The notes beneath the pieces are model-generated. The model did not search any database. It had not been told where the DNA came from and was given only the letters and a program-made list of their open reading frames with translations. Both the position numbers and the translations under genes were made by a program. From assembly GCA_902826395.1 (NCBI GenBank), contig CADEER010000003.1, positions 36,206 to 100,205 on the forward strand: 64,000 nt of DNA, in the 5' to 3' direction. Source of the stretch: an uncultured bacterium. GTDB lineage: Bacteria > Desulfobacterota > Binatia > HRBIN30 > CADEER01. This document shows positions 1-8,321 of the stretch, one piece after another. Every line of letters starts with the position of its first letter. The stretch's first letter is position 1.

Positions 1-78
1 GACGAGAAGTCCGAGGATGAACACCACGACCATGATCTCGATCAGGGTGAATCCCGCCTGCATGGTGATTCTTTTCAT
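1..78 (-). CDS. gspG: Type II secretion major pseudopilin GspG, N-terminal part (cut by window edge)
   Basis: Only the first 26 codons are in the window; the rest lies beyond base 1. They give a short basic leader, then a prepilin peptidase site G^FTLIE followed by a hydrophobic helix (MVVVFILGLLV), the hallmark of class III (type IV pilin-like) signals. Being the gene after gspF in an order C-D-E-F-G, it is most likely GspG, the major pseudopilin of the periplasmic pseudopilus. A good ribosome site (GGGAGG, about 9 bases before the ATG) supports the start. Another pseudopilin (GspH-K) would share the leader, so the G assignment rests on gene order. Confidence 0.85.
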   Translation of the reverse strand, partial: MKRITMQAGFTLIEIMVVVFILGLLV

Positions 79-156
79 CTTTGCTTTTCCTCCCGGATGC
101 TGGCCGTCAGCCCGTCTTCGGGTGACAGCCTCGTCCGCGGTTGATGTCGAACGTGA

Positions 157-1395
157 TCATCCCACGATCTGATTCAGCTCGAAAATCGGCAGCAAGATGG
201 CGATGACGATGAACGCCACCAGGCCGCCCATGAAAACGACGAGCAGCGGCTCCATGATGCTGGTCAGCGCGTTGACCGAGGCTTCAACTTCGTTGTCGTA
301 GGCGTCGGCCGCTCGTGACAGCATCTGCTCGAGCTCGCCGCTGCGCTCGCCGACGGCGATCATGTGCACCAGCAACGGTGGAAAGTGACCACTCTTGCGC
401 AGCGGCTCGGCGACGCTTTGACCCTCGCGGATGCTGTCGCGGCCGCTCTCGATCGCGTTCATCAACACCGAGTTGCTGACGACGTGCTTGACGATGTCGA
501 GCGACTGGAGCAGCGGGATGCCGCCGTCGAGCAGCGTCGACAGGGTGCGCGCGAATCGCGCCAGCGCCACCTTCTTCACCACCTTGCCGAAATAGGGGAT
601 TTTGAGCTTCCAGTCGTCGAAGCGCAGGCGTCCCTTCGGCGTCCCGACCCAGGCCCGCGCCGCGATGAAGAAGACGAGGCCGCCGATGATGATCAGCCAC
701 CAGTACTGTGCCGTGAAGTCGGAGATGCTGAGCAGGACGACGGTGATGCCGGGCAGCTCCTGCTGCGTCTCTTCGAAGATCTTGGTGACCTTCGGGACCA
801 CGTAGGAGAGCAGGAAGAGCAGAATGCCCAAGCTGAGCAGGCCCATCACCAGTGGGTAGGTCATCGCCGAGCGGACCTTGCTGCGCAGCGCCGCGGCTCT
901 TTCGGTGTAGTCGGCGAGGCGAACGAGGACGATGTCGAGGGCGCCGCTGGCCTCGCCGGCGCGTACCATGTTGACGTAGAGGTCGCCGAACACTTGCGGA
1001 TGCATCCGCATCGCATCCGCCAGATTGCCTCCTTCGACGACGTGTTCGCGGACCTGCGAGAGAATGCGCTTCTGGCGTCCGTTCTCGACCTGCTCGATGA
1101 GAGCGCCGAGACAGTCGACGAGGGGCAGGCCGGCCCCCACCAGGGTTGCCAACTGCCGGGTCATCAGGGCCAGGTCTTGCGGGGTGATGCGGTCGAAATA
1201 GGCCCCGACGTCGCCGCGCGAGGTCGCCGTCGAGACCGTCTTGCCGGTCTCGCTCTGCCGCTCCTCGGTGATGCCGGTCGGGAAGATGCCCTGGCCGCGC
1301 AGCTTCTGCCGCGCCGTCTTGGGGGTATCGGCGTCGACGATGCCGCTGACGTTGCGGCCGCTGTCGTTGAGACCTTTGTAGGCGTAAACCGGCAT
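157..1395 (-). CDS. gspF: Type II secretion inner-membrane platform protein GspF
   Basis: 412 residues, the normal length for GspF/PilC. The N-terminus MPVYAYKGLNDSGR is typical of the family. Two repeated cytoplasmic helical domains are visible (about residues 70-195 and 270-395, with the family phrases LATLVGAGLPLVDCL and LSTLLDGGIPLLQSL), separated and followed by membrane segments near 175-200, 220-245 and 380-405. GspF is the platform that couples the GspE ATPase to pseudopilus assembly. It lies between gspE (64 bases upstream) and gspG (78 bases downstream), all on the minus strand, as in a standard gsp operon. Confidence 0.97.
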   Translation of the reverse strand: MPVYAYKGLNDSGRNVSGIVDADTPKTARQKLRGQGIFPTGITEERQSETGKTVSTATSRGDVGAYFDRITPQDLALMTRQLATLVGAGLPLVDCLGALIEQVENGRQKRILSQVREHVVEGGNLADAMRMHPQVFGDLYVNMVRAGEASGALDIVLVRLADYTERAAALRSKVRSAMTYPLVMGLLSLGILLFLLSYVVPKVTKIFEETQQELPGITVVLLSISDFTAQYWWLIIIGGLVFFIAARAWVGTPKGRLRFDDWKLKIPYFGKVVKKVALARFARTLSTLLDGGIPLLQSLDIVKHVVSNSVLMNAIESGRDSIREGQSVAEPLRKSGHFPPLLVHMIAVGERSGELEQMLSRAADAYDNEVEASVNALTSIMEPLLVVFMGGLVAFIVIAILLPIFELNQIVG

Positions 1396-1459
1396 CGTTC
1401 ATCCATCGACGCAGCAGCCGGCCGATGGATTCAAACGGCCGTGGCGCGCCGGGCTTCTA

Positions 1460-3175
1460 TCAAACTCCGAGATCGTCCTGCGTGACGCGCAGGACTTCGT
1501 CGATCGTGGTGGTCCCGCGCAGGATCTTGTCGGCGCCGTCCTCGCGCAGGGTGGTCATGCCCTTGGCTGCCGCGGCCCGTCGGATCTCGGCGGAATCCGC
1601 CGAGCGCATGATCAGGTTGCGCACCTCGTCGTCGATGATCAGCAGCTCGTGGATCCCCGAGCGGCCGCGGTAGCCGGTCAGCTTGCATGCCTCGCAGCCG
1701 GCACCGGCGCGGAAGACCGGATTCTCTTCCAGCATGTCGAGTGTGACTCCGAGCTGACGCAGCTCTTCCATCGGCGGCCGGTACTGCTCGCGGCAGTTGG
1801 GGCAGACCTTGCGGACCAGCCGCTGCGCCATGACGGCGATCAGCGACGACGAGACGAGGAAGGGTTCAATGCCCATGTCGAGCAAGCGGGTGATTGCCGC
1901 GCACGAGTCGTTGGTATGCAGCGTCGAGAACACCAGGTGTCCGGTCAGTGCCGCCTGGATCGAGATCTTGGCGGTCTCGGAGTCGCGGATTTCGCCGACC
2001 ATGATGATGTCGGGATCCTGACGGAGGACCGAACGCAGGCCGCTGGCGAAGGACAGGTCGATCTTCGGATTGACCTGGATCTGGCCGACGCCGTGGAGCT
2101 GGTACTCGATTGGATCCTCGATGGTGATGATGTTCTTGTCGGTGGTGTTGATGCGCGACAGCGCCGCATAGAGCGTAGTCGTCTTACCGCTGCCGGTGGG
2201 GCCGGTCACCAGAATGATCCCGTGCGACTGGCGGATGAGCTGGTCGACGGACGCCAGCTTGCCGCCGATGAGACCGAGCTCGTCGAGCTGCAGGATCGTC
2301 GAGGAGCGGTCGAGGAGACGCATCACGACGCGCTCGCCGTGCACCGTCGGCACCGTCGACACGCGGATGTCGACGTCCTTGCCGGCCAGCTTGATGCGAA
2401 TGCGGCCATCCTGGGGCAGGCGTTTTTCCGCGATGTTCAGCTCCGCCATGATCTTGATGCGGGAGATGATCACCGGTTGGAAGCGCTTCGGTGGGTTGAT
2501 GATGTCGTAGAGGACACCGTCGATGCGGAAGCGCACCGCGAGGTCGCGTTCGTACGGCTCGATGTGGATGTCGCTGGCGCGGTCTTTCACCGCCTGAAAG
2601 AGGAGCGAGTTCACCAACCGGATGATCGGCGCCTCGTCGTCGGCGTCGATCAGGTCGCGCGGCTCGACGAGCTCGGTCGCGATCATGTCCAGTCGCTCTT
2701 CCTGCAGCCCTTCGATGAGGTCCGAGGCACTGCCGGAGGCCATGTCGTATACGCGATTGATGCGATCGACGATCACGTCGCCGGGCGCCACGACGACGCG
2801 AATCGGCTTGTGGAGGAGGACCCGCAAGTCGTCCAGCGGTCCGAGTGCCGCCGGGTTGGAGGTGGCGACTGTGATCGCATCGTCGTCACGGCCGATCGGC
2901 AGCACCTGGCATCTCTTGGCGAAGTTGATGGGCAGCAGATCGACGCACTCGCTGGCGGTCGGATCGTTGTCGGGCAGTTTCTCGAGAAACGGCAGTCCGT
3001 AGTGGCTCGCGAGGGCGCGGGCATAGGTCTGGGAGTCGATCGCCCCCATCTCGCGCAAGACGTCGCCGAGGCGCTTGCCCTCGCGCTGTCGCTCGCGTGC
3101 CCGCTCGAGGATCGCGTCGGAGATCGATCCCTCCTCGATCAGGCAGGCTTCCAGAGATTTTGCCGTCACCGCCAT
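1460..3175 (-). CDS. gspE: Type II secretion ATPase GspE
   Basis: 571 residues. An N-terminal MshEN/T2SSE-N domain (about 10-150) is followed by the secretion ATPase core: Walker A GPTGSGKTTTL near residue 320, Walker B region DPDIIMVGEIRD, the His box, and a four-cysteine zinc-binding loop near 455-495 (CPNC ... CEAC). It powers pseudopilus extension at the inner membrane. The reading frame stays open far upstream into gspD, but the ATG at 3175, seven bases after the gspD stop codon, gives the expected N-terminus MAVTAKSLEACLIEEG. The ribosome site is weak, so translation may be coupled to gspD. Confidence 0.96.
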   Translation of the reverse strand: MAVTAKSLEACLIEEGSISDAILERARERQREGKRLGDVLREMGAIDSQTYARALASHYGLPFLEKLPDNDPTASECVDLLPINFAKRCQVLPIGRDDDAITVATSNPAALGPLDDLRVLLHKPIRVVVAPGDVIVDRINRVYDMASGSASDLIEGLQEERLDMIATELVEPRDLIDADDEAPIIRLVNSLLFQAVKDRASDIHIEPYERDLAVRFRIDGVLYDIINPPKRFQPVIISRIKIMAELNIAEKRLPQDGRIRIKLAGKDVDIRVSTVPTVHGERVVMRLLDRSSTILQLDELGLIGGKLASVDQLIRQSHGIILVTGPTGSGKTTTLYAALSRINTTDKNIITIEDPIEYQLHGVGQIQVNPKIDLSFASGLRSVLRQDPDIIMVGEIRDSETAKISIQAALTGHLVFSTLHTNDSCAAITRLLDMGIEPFLVSSSLIAVMAQRLVRKVCPNCREQYRPPMEELRQLGVTLDMLEENPVFRAGAGCEACKLTGYRGRSGIHELLIIDDEVRNLIMRSADSAEIRRAAAAKGMTTLREDGADKILRGTTTIDEVLRVTQDDLGV

Positions 3176-3182
3176 CGGGCCG

Positions 3183-6155
3183 TCACTGTAGCTCAGTCCA
3201 CGCCGCAGCGTTAGAGGAAGATGCGTCCTTGAGCTCCTGCCAGTGCAGATACTCGCCGCGCTCGGGATCGACGGGCATGCCCTCCGGGTACATGAGCTGT
3301 GCCTCGCGCAGGCTCGGGTACGCATCCAGCACGTGGTACATGCTGTTGTATTTGTCGCTGCTGTATCTGTACTGCTTGCCGGGCCGGAACAGTTGCGCGA
3401 GTCGCGAACCCTCCGGCAACTCGACGGCCAGCATCCCGGTCGGTGTGACGAGGCCGGGCGGCGGCGTACCGGCCTCCGCGAATGTGGCGAGGACCACGAA
3501 GCGCATTCCCGACGTTTCCTCGGCCGGCGGACTGACGGCGTACAGATCGAGCGACGAATCGTGTTGAACGCCCGGCTCCGCGGGCGGAACGGCGCGGGTC
3601 GCGGCCGGTGCCAGCGCGACTGGCTCAGCCGGCGGCACGAGGTCGGGTCGCTGCTCGGCCGGCTCGGGTGCCGGGCGATCGATGAGCAGGCCGTCCTCGG
3701 ACTTGGGCAGGTTCTCGATGTCGCTGAGATCGGGAGTCCACGACGGCGCTTCGAGGATCTCCGGGCGCAGGTCGGGGAAGCGGTGATCCTGCATGAACGC
3801 CTGCAGCTTGTCGCGCTGTTGCAGTGACTCGTCACGGAGCTCGATCGGGTTGCGCACGATGTGCGGCGTCAGAAAGATGAGGAGGTTGGTCTTGCGCTGC
3901 GCCTTTCCGTACGAGGTGAAAAGGTTGCCGATCACCGGGATGTCGCTGATGTAGGGGACGCCGCTTTCGGTGTTGTCCTTCCGGTCGCCAATGAGACCGC
4001 CGATCACGACGGTGTGACCGTTGCGCACCACCACGGACGTTGTCGCCGACCGAATCGTCGTCGTCGGACCGACCACGTTGGGGTCGAGCCCGGCGACCGC
4101 CGTCTCGACGACGTCCGACACCTCCTGAAAGATGTCGAGACGCACCATGCCGCCCTGGGAGATCTGTGGCGTGATGCGCAGCGTGATACCGACGTCGCGC
4201 CGGTCGACCGTCGCGAAGGTGTTGTTGAGGTTGGTTTCGTTGCTCGATCGCGAGGCGATGAACGGCACGTTCTGACCGACGACGATCTCGGCTTCCTGAT
4301 TGTCGGTCGTGAGGATGTTCGGTGCCGACAGGATGTTGGCGTTGGTATCGCTGCGCGACGCTTGGAGGAGGGCGATCTGGGCCGGCACGACCGTACCGTC
4401 GGGCAATCGGACGGTCTGGTTGCTGGCTGCCGCGAGAACCAAGCCGGCGAGGGACGACGGATTGACGATGGTCTGGTCGATGGCCTCGGTCTGGGTGCTG
4501 CGGCCGATGCCGACGCCGTTGCTGAGGCCGGCGGCTCCCTGTAGCTCGATGCCGATGTTGGAGTCGCGATCCAGCGCGACCTCCAGGACGATGGCTTCGA
4601 CATAGACTTGGCGTCGCGGCACATCGAGCTTCTCGATGACCTGTTTCAGAGTCTCGTAGTCCTGCGGCGAGGCGTTGATGATGAGCGCATTGGTCGATGG
4701 ATCCGCGGTGATGCGCACCTCACCGGCGAACTCGCCCGTGCCGCCGCCGACCACCGAGGTCGGACCGCCGGTGCCGTCCTGTCCGAATCCGCCGGCGCCG
4801 AAGTTGGTGCCGAAGCTCGAGCCGCCGCCGAGACTGCCGCCGCCGCCGAAACCGCCGCGCTGGCCGCGGCTGCTGAGTCCGCCCAAGCCGCTCAAGCCGC
4901 CGCCGCCGAACTGAGAGCCGGATCCTGAGTCTGCACCAAAGCGTCCGGCGAGGCCGCCGCGCTGGCCGAGCCGGCCGCCGCGCGCCGCTGTCGATCCGCC
5001 GATACGACGGCTGAGCAGCCCGCCGGACAGGCCGCCGAGGCCGCCACCGGTAGCGCCGATCAGGTCCGAGAGAACGGGTACGATCTCGAAGGAGTTGGCG
5101 TGCTTCAGATAGTAGACGTGGATGCGTCCGGTGCCGTGCGGCAGAGGTACGTCGAGGCGCACGACGAGATCTTTGATCCGGCGCATCTCGAGTGGCCCGG
5201 CGACGACGACCAGCGTGTTGGTGCGTTCGTCCGGAATGATCTTGTACGAAACCGTCTCGCCGCCGCCCGTGGCGACCGTGGTGTCCTGGCTGCCGGCGGC
5301 GCGTCGTGCCGCGCGTCGTGCCCGCGACGTCGTTCGGGCCGCCGCCGCGCTGGCGGCGCCGGCGCCGCCGGGCTGCGCCGCCGTCACCGCGCCGTCGCTC
5401 TCGTCTTCCAACACCTGGACGAGGAGGGCGGCGATCTCGACGGCGAACGCGTAGTTGAGGCGCAGAACCTCGACGCCTCGGTCCTGTCCCTCGACATCGA
5501 GCACGGCGAGGATGCGATTGATGCGGTCGATGTTCGCGGCGCTGTCGATCAGGATCAGGGTGTTGCTCGCGACGTATGCCGCCAACAACCCGTTGGGCGA
5601 CACCAACGGCTGGATGATCGGCAACATGTTGTTGACGTCGACGTACTTCAACGGCAGCAGCCGGGTCACCACCTCGTCATTGCCACCCATCCGGCGATCG
5701 TCGGGGAGAATCGTCTCCAGCGTCGTGCTCTTCGCCTCCTGGGCCGGCAGGACCTTGTAGATCGCGCCGCTGCGAACAGTCGCGAACCCCTTCACCTGCA
5801 GGACGGATTGAAACACCGCGTACGCCTCGTCCTCGGTGATCTTTTCCGGCGAAATGATGGTGACCTTACCTTTGACGCGCTCGTCGAGAATGAAGTTCTT
5901 GCCGCTGATCTCGGAAATGAACTTGACCAGGGCGCTGAGCTCGATGTCCTGGAAGTTCATGGTGATCAGCTTGCCGTCTTCGCTCTCTTCGACGGCCAAC
6001 TCCGCTTCCGCCGGCTCGGCCGGTGCCGCCGGTGCCTGCGGGATGAACTCCGCCCCCTGGGCATACAGTTCGATCGCCGGTACGGCGATCAATGCCGCAC
6101 ACGCGACGAGGAAGGCGACGGGCAACCGCAAACGCATCCGCACCATGAGCCCCAT
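3183..6155 (-). CDS. gspD: Type II secretion outer-membrane secretin GspD with long C-terminal extension
   Basis: 990 residues from the ATG at 6155, which is followed by a signal peptide (hydrophobic core LPVAFLVACAALIAVPAI) and preceded by a G-rich ribosome site. N0-N3 domains occupy roughly 50-535, starting with the phrase MNFQDIELSALVKFISEISG. They are interrupted by a Gly-rich low-complexity insert near 366-475. The secretin core follows (about 540-770), with VPYISDIPVIGNLF and LLIFLTPHIVRNP near its end. About 220 more residues follow the secretin core: a Pro/Ala/Glu-rich linker and a terminal region rich in Tyr and charged residues (see findings). It forms the outer-membrane channel. 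The frame is open upstream to 6293 but that part has no signal-peptide logic. Confidence 0.95.
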   Translation of the reverse strand: MGLMVRMRLRLPVAFLVACAALIAVPAIELYAQGAEFIPQAPAAPAEPAEAELAVEESEDGKLITMNFQDIELSALVKFISEISGKNFILDERVKGKVTIISPEKITEDEAYAVFQSVLQVKGFATVRSGAIYKVLPAQEAKSTTLETILPDDRRMGGNDEVVTRLLPLKYVDVNNMLPIIQPLVSPNGLLAAYVASNTLILIDSAANIDRINRILAVLDVEGQDRGVEVLRLNYAFAVEIAALLVQVLEDESDGAVTAAQPGGAGAASAAAARTTSRARRAARRAAGSQDTTVATGGGETVSYKIIPDERTNTLVVVAGPLEMRRIKDLVVRLDVPLPHGTGRIHVYYLKHANSFEIVPVLSDLIGATGGGLGGLSGGLLSRRIGGSTAARGGRLGQRGGLAGRFGADSGSGSQFGGGGLSGLGGLSSRGQRGGFGGGGSLGGGSSFGTNFGAGGFGQDGTGGPTSVVGGGTGEFAGEVRITADPSTNALIINASPQDYETLKQVIEKLDVPRRQVYVEAIVLEVALDRDSNIGIELQGAAGLSNGVGIGRSTQTEAIDQTIVNPSSLAGLVLAAASNQTVRLPDGTVVPAQIALLQASRSDTNANILSAPNILTTDNQEAEIVVGQNVPFIASRSSNETNLNNTFATVDRRDVGITLRITPQISQGGMVRLDIFQEVSDVVETAVAGLDPNVVGPTTTIRSATTSVVVRNGHTVVIGGLIGDRKDNTESGVPYISDIPVIGNLFTSYGKAQRKTNLLIFLTPHIVRNPIELRDESLQQRDKLQAFMQDHRFPDLRPEILEAPSWTPDLSDIENLPKSEDGLLIDRPAPEPAEQRPDLVPPAEPVALAPAATRAVPPAEPGVQHDSSLDLYAVSPPAEETSGMRFVVLATFAEAGTPPPGLVTPTGMLAVELPEGSRLAQLFRPGKQYRYSSDKYNSMYHVLDAYPSLREAQLMYPEGMPVDPERGEYLHWQELKDASSSNAAAWTELQ

Positions 6156-6304
6156 TAAACCCCCGAGCCCTTCAGGCCCCCTGTCGGAGTCGCCCGTCGA
6201 GGCGACCGCTTGGCGCATCGCGCGCACGATCCATGGCGAGGCGCCACTATGTCTTGCCGTCACACTCGATCCATTTCCGAAGCAGTGCCCCACCTGGGTC
6301 CGAA

Positions 6305-7234
6305 CTACCGGACCGAATAGTTGAGAGTCTCGTCCTTGCGGTTGCGCGTCACCTGTACGGTCAGATCGGACGCCTCGCGCAGCTCTTCGAGCAGACCCAA
6401 CGCCCGAGTCGGGTCGTTCATTGCCTGGCCGTTGATGCTGCGGATGATGTCGCCGTTCTTCAAGCCGATCTTGTCGAAGATGCTGCCGCGGCGAATCGCG
6501 AAGAGGCGGAAGCCGGTCGACTCACCTCCTTCGAAATGCGGGACGGCGCGAATCTGGGTGAACAGTTGGCTCATGTTCTCGAGCGCCGTGTCCACTTCCT
6601 GGCGTTCGATGACGTACTCGGTGGGGCTGACGACCTGTACCCCTTGGCCCGAAGCTCCGGCGGTCGCTGTTGATCCGGGGCTCGATGCCGAGCCCGTCGA
6701 GAGGGCGCTGAAGGCCGACGGAGCAGCCCGAACCCCGCCGGTCATGCCTTCCTCGATCTCCAGGATCTCGTCCTTGCCGGCGACGTTGAGGATGACTTTG
6801 TCCCACTCGACCGCCTTGACGGTGGCGCCCCCCGGCACTTCGGAGCCGACCCGGTAGACACCCTGCTCGCGCTTTTTCTCTTCTTCGATGATGGCGTAGG
6901 AGTTGTTGGCGCCGCGCACCGCGACGCCCCACAGCTTCAGCCGCAGGTCGGTCAGCTTCACCTCTTCTTGGACGGGAACGTCCTCAGCGACCGGTTTGGC
7001 GGAGTTGAAGATGTCGCGTTTGTAGATGACCGCATAGTACGTAGCCGGCTTGTTGGACTGCTGAGCAATCGGCGCCGGCGGTGGTGAGATCTCGACGTTG
7101 GGCACCTCGGTGAGGCGCGCCGACAAAGCGGTCCCGACGATGGCGGAAGCCGAATAGGCGGCGAGTGCGAGGAGAATCAGATTCACCACCACCAGGTATC
7201 GCGGCGAGAAAGACATACGGCCCAAATCCGGCAT
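6305..7234 (-). CDS. gspC: Type II secretion clamp protein GspC with PDZ domain
   Basis: 309 residues: one N-terminal membrane helix (YLVVVNLILLALAAYSASAIV), a GspC homology region (YKRDIFNSAKP ... LRLKLWGVAVRGANNSYAIIEEE) at about 70-150, a Gly/Ser-rich linker, and a C-terminal PDZ domain (about 225-305; GFRLFAIRRGSIFDKIGLKNGDIIRSING). GspC links the inner-membrane platform to the secretin and helps choose substrates. It is the first gene of the operon, with gspD starting 150 bases later. A second possible start is the ATG at 7216 (MSFSPRYL); neither has a strong ribosome site. Confidence 0.93.
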   Translation of the reverse strand: MPDLGRMSFSPRYLVVVNLILLALAAYSASAIVGTALSARLTEVPNVEISPPPAPIAQQSNKPATYYAVIYKRDIFNSAKPVAEDVPVQEEVKLTDLRLKLWGVAVRGANNSYAIIEEEKKREQGVYRVGSEVPGGATVKAVEWDKVILNVAGKDEILEIEEGMTGGVRAAPSAFSALSTGSASSPGSTATAGASGQGVQVVSPTEYVIERQEVDTALENMSQLFTQIRAVPHFEGGESTGFRLFAIRRGSIFDKIGLKNGDIIRSINGQAMNDPTRALGLLEELREASDLTVQVTRNRKDETLNYSVR

Positions 7235-7286
7235 TGTTTAGGATAAAACTCTGTACCAATTCAAGTTGCCCGTCCGAATCTCGGCC

Positions 7287-7315
7287 TTGACTGGCCTCGG
7301 GTACGGGGTTAGCAG
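7287..7315 (+). promoter_or_regulatory. Possible sigma-70 promoter for the A-type Fe-S carrier gene
   Basis: TTGACT (7287-7292), a 17-base spacer, and TAGCAG (7310-7315), about 65 bases before the gene at 7382. The -35 box is a 5/6 match, but the -10 box matches the consensus poorly, so this is a weak candidate. Confidence 0.25.
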
Positions 7316-7381
7316 AGGGACTCGGCTGGTATAGACGCGACGAAGATCGAAAGCTTCAGTCGCCTTGCAGGTGAAAACCAA

Positions 7382-7759
7382 ATGACGGTTCAATTTCTCG
7401 ACTCAGAGACCCCTACTGCGGAAGCGCACGGCGAGCTCCTCGTGTTCACGGACAAAGCCGTCGAGATGTTGGGTGGAGCGGCCCAGCGCGAGGGCGGGCC
7501 GGGCCGGGGATTGCGAGTGGGCGTGATCGGTGGCGGCTGCTCCGGCATGCAGTACCAACTCGCTTTTGAGGTGGGTCCCAAGGCGGGCGACAGCGTGCTC
7601 GACATCGGTGGTGTGCCGGTTTTCATCGATGCCGAAAGCCAGAAGTATCTGCACGGCATGACGATCGACTACGTCACCGGCCTGCACGGAGCGGGTTTCA
7701 AGTTCCTCAACCCGAACGCTTCCCGCACCTGCGGGTGCGGTACCTCTTTCGCTACCTGA
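7382..7759 (+). CDS. A-type iron-sulfur carrier protein (HesB/IscA/ErpA family)
   Basis: 125 residues. The three conserved cysteines of A-type Fe-S carriers are present: C53 in GGGCSGMQY, and C117 and C119 in the C-terminal TCGCGTSF. These proteins accept and deliver [2Fe-2S] or [4Fe-4S] clusters to apo-proteins in the cytoplasm. The C-terminus NPNASRTCGCGTSF resembles ErpA, but IscA, SufA and ErpA cannot be separated safely by eye. It stands alone, without isc or suf genes, and its last eight bases overlap the end of the convergent membrane-protein gene. Confidence 0.93.
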   Translation: MTVQFLDSETPTAEAHGELLVFTDKAVEMLGGAAQREGGPGRGLRVGVIGGGCSGMQYQLAFEVGPKAGDSVLDIGGVPVFIDAESQKYLHGMTIDYVTGLHGAGFKFLNPNASRTCGCGTSFAT

Positions 7760-8156
7760 TCACTTCGTCCACCGCGTGTGGACCGCGGCGGTCGGGGTAG
7801 AGCACCGCCGGCAGGCCGTTGATCATTGCCGAAAGCAGGCCGATCGAGAGCACCATCTCGACCACCATTACCATCGCCGCCGGCCCTGTCATGGCGTACA
7901 GCACGAGGTAGATGCCCAGCACCGAGCGCACCAGGAACGTGCTCAGGCCGACCCACGTCGCCACCAGGCGATGTGGAGGATCGAGCGAGCCCCACCAGTA
8001 GAGGGCCCCCAGCGTGGCGTGAACGACACTCAGCGCGACCGCGCCGGCAGGTGAGAGTAGGGCGATCAACTCCGTTGCGCCGGGCAGCGGCCGCAAAGTG
8101 AGCAGCAGTACCCAGGCAATCGACAACAACGCTGCAAATTTGAGATGGAACCACAT
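7752..8156 (-). CDS. Small four-helix membrane protein of unknown function
   Basis: 134 residues from the ATG at 8156 (an in-frame GTG at 8168 would add four). Four hydrophobic segments are visible: about 5-20, 28-50, 64-85 and 88-108. The tail DRRGPHAVDEVIR is short and charged. I do not recognise a family. The composition is that of a genuine inner-membrane protein rather than a shadow frame. It is convergent with the Fe-S carrier gene, overlapping its 3' end by eight bases, so it is probably transcribed separately. Confidence 0.7.
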   Translation of the reverse strand: MWFHLKFAALLSIAWVLLLTLRPLPGATELIALLSPAGAVALSVVHATLGALYWWGSLDPPHRLVATWVGLSTFLVRSVLGIYLVLYAMTGPAAMVMVVEMVLSIGLLSAMINGLPAVLYPDRRGPHAVDEVIR

Positions 8157-8321
8157 CGATCCGTTCACCGATCGTTCGGCTCGCCGACAAGGTCGGCTCT
8201 GTCTTCCAAGGAGTCAAGGAACAGCGCAATACGGAAGCGCGCCGTTTCACTGTACCGTCGGATTTTGTTTTGACAGCGCGATGAGCGAGCTGTTACGGCT
8301 GAGGTAACCGAGAGGCTTGCG

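Noticed and set aside
364..1485. Long open frame of 373 codons on the plus strand opposite gspF
   Set aside because: Arg/Asp/Gln-rich shadow of the gspF codon bias with no family features or ribosome site.
1649..3214. Long open frame of 521 codons on the plus strand opposite gspE
   Set aside because: Mirror of a highly conserved gene; composition is typical of the complementary strand of G+C-rich coding DNA.
3176..3835. Upstream extension of the gspE frame by about 220 codons
   Set aside because: It overlaps gspD in another frame, is Arg/Ser-rich noise, and the true GspE N-terminus begins at 3175.
8270..8298. TTGACA with a weak -10 box (TTACGG, spacer 17) before the DUF1800 gene
   Set aside because: The -35 box is perfect but the -10 box has too few matches to call a promoter.
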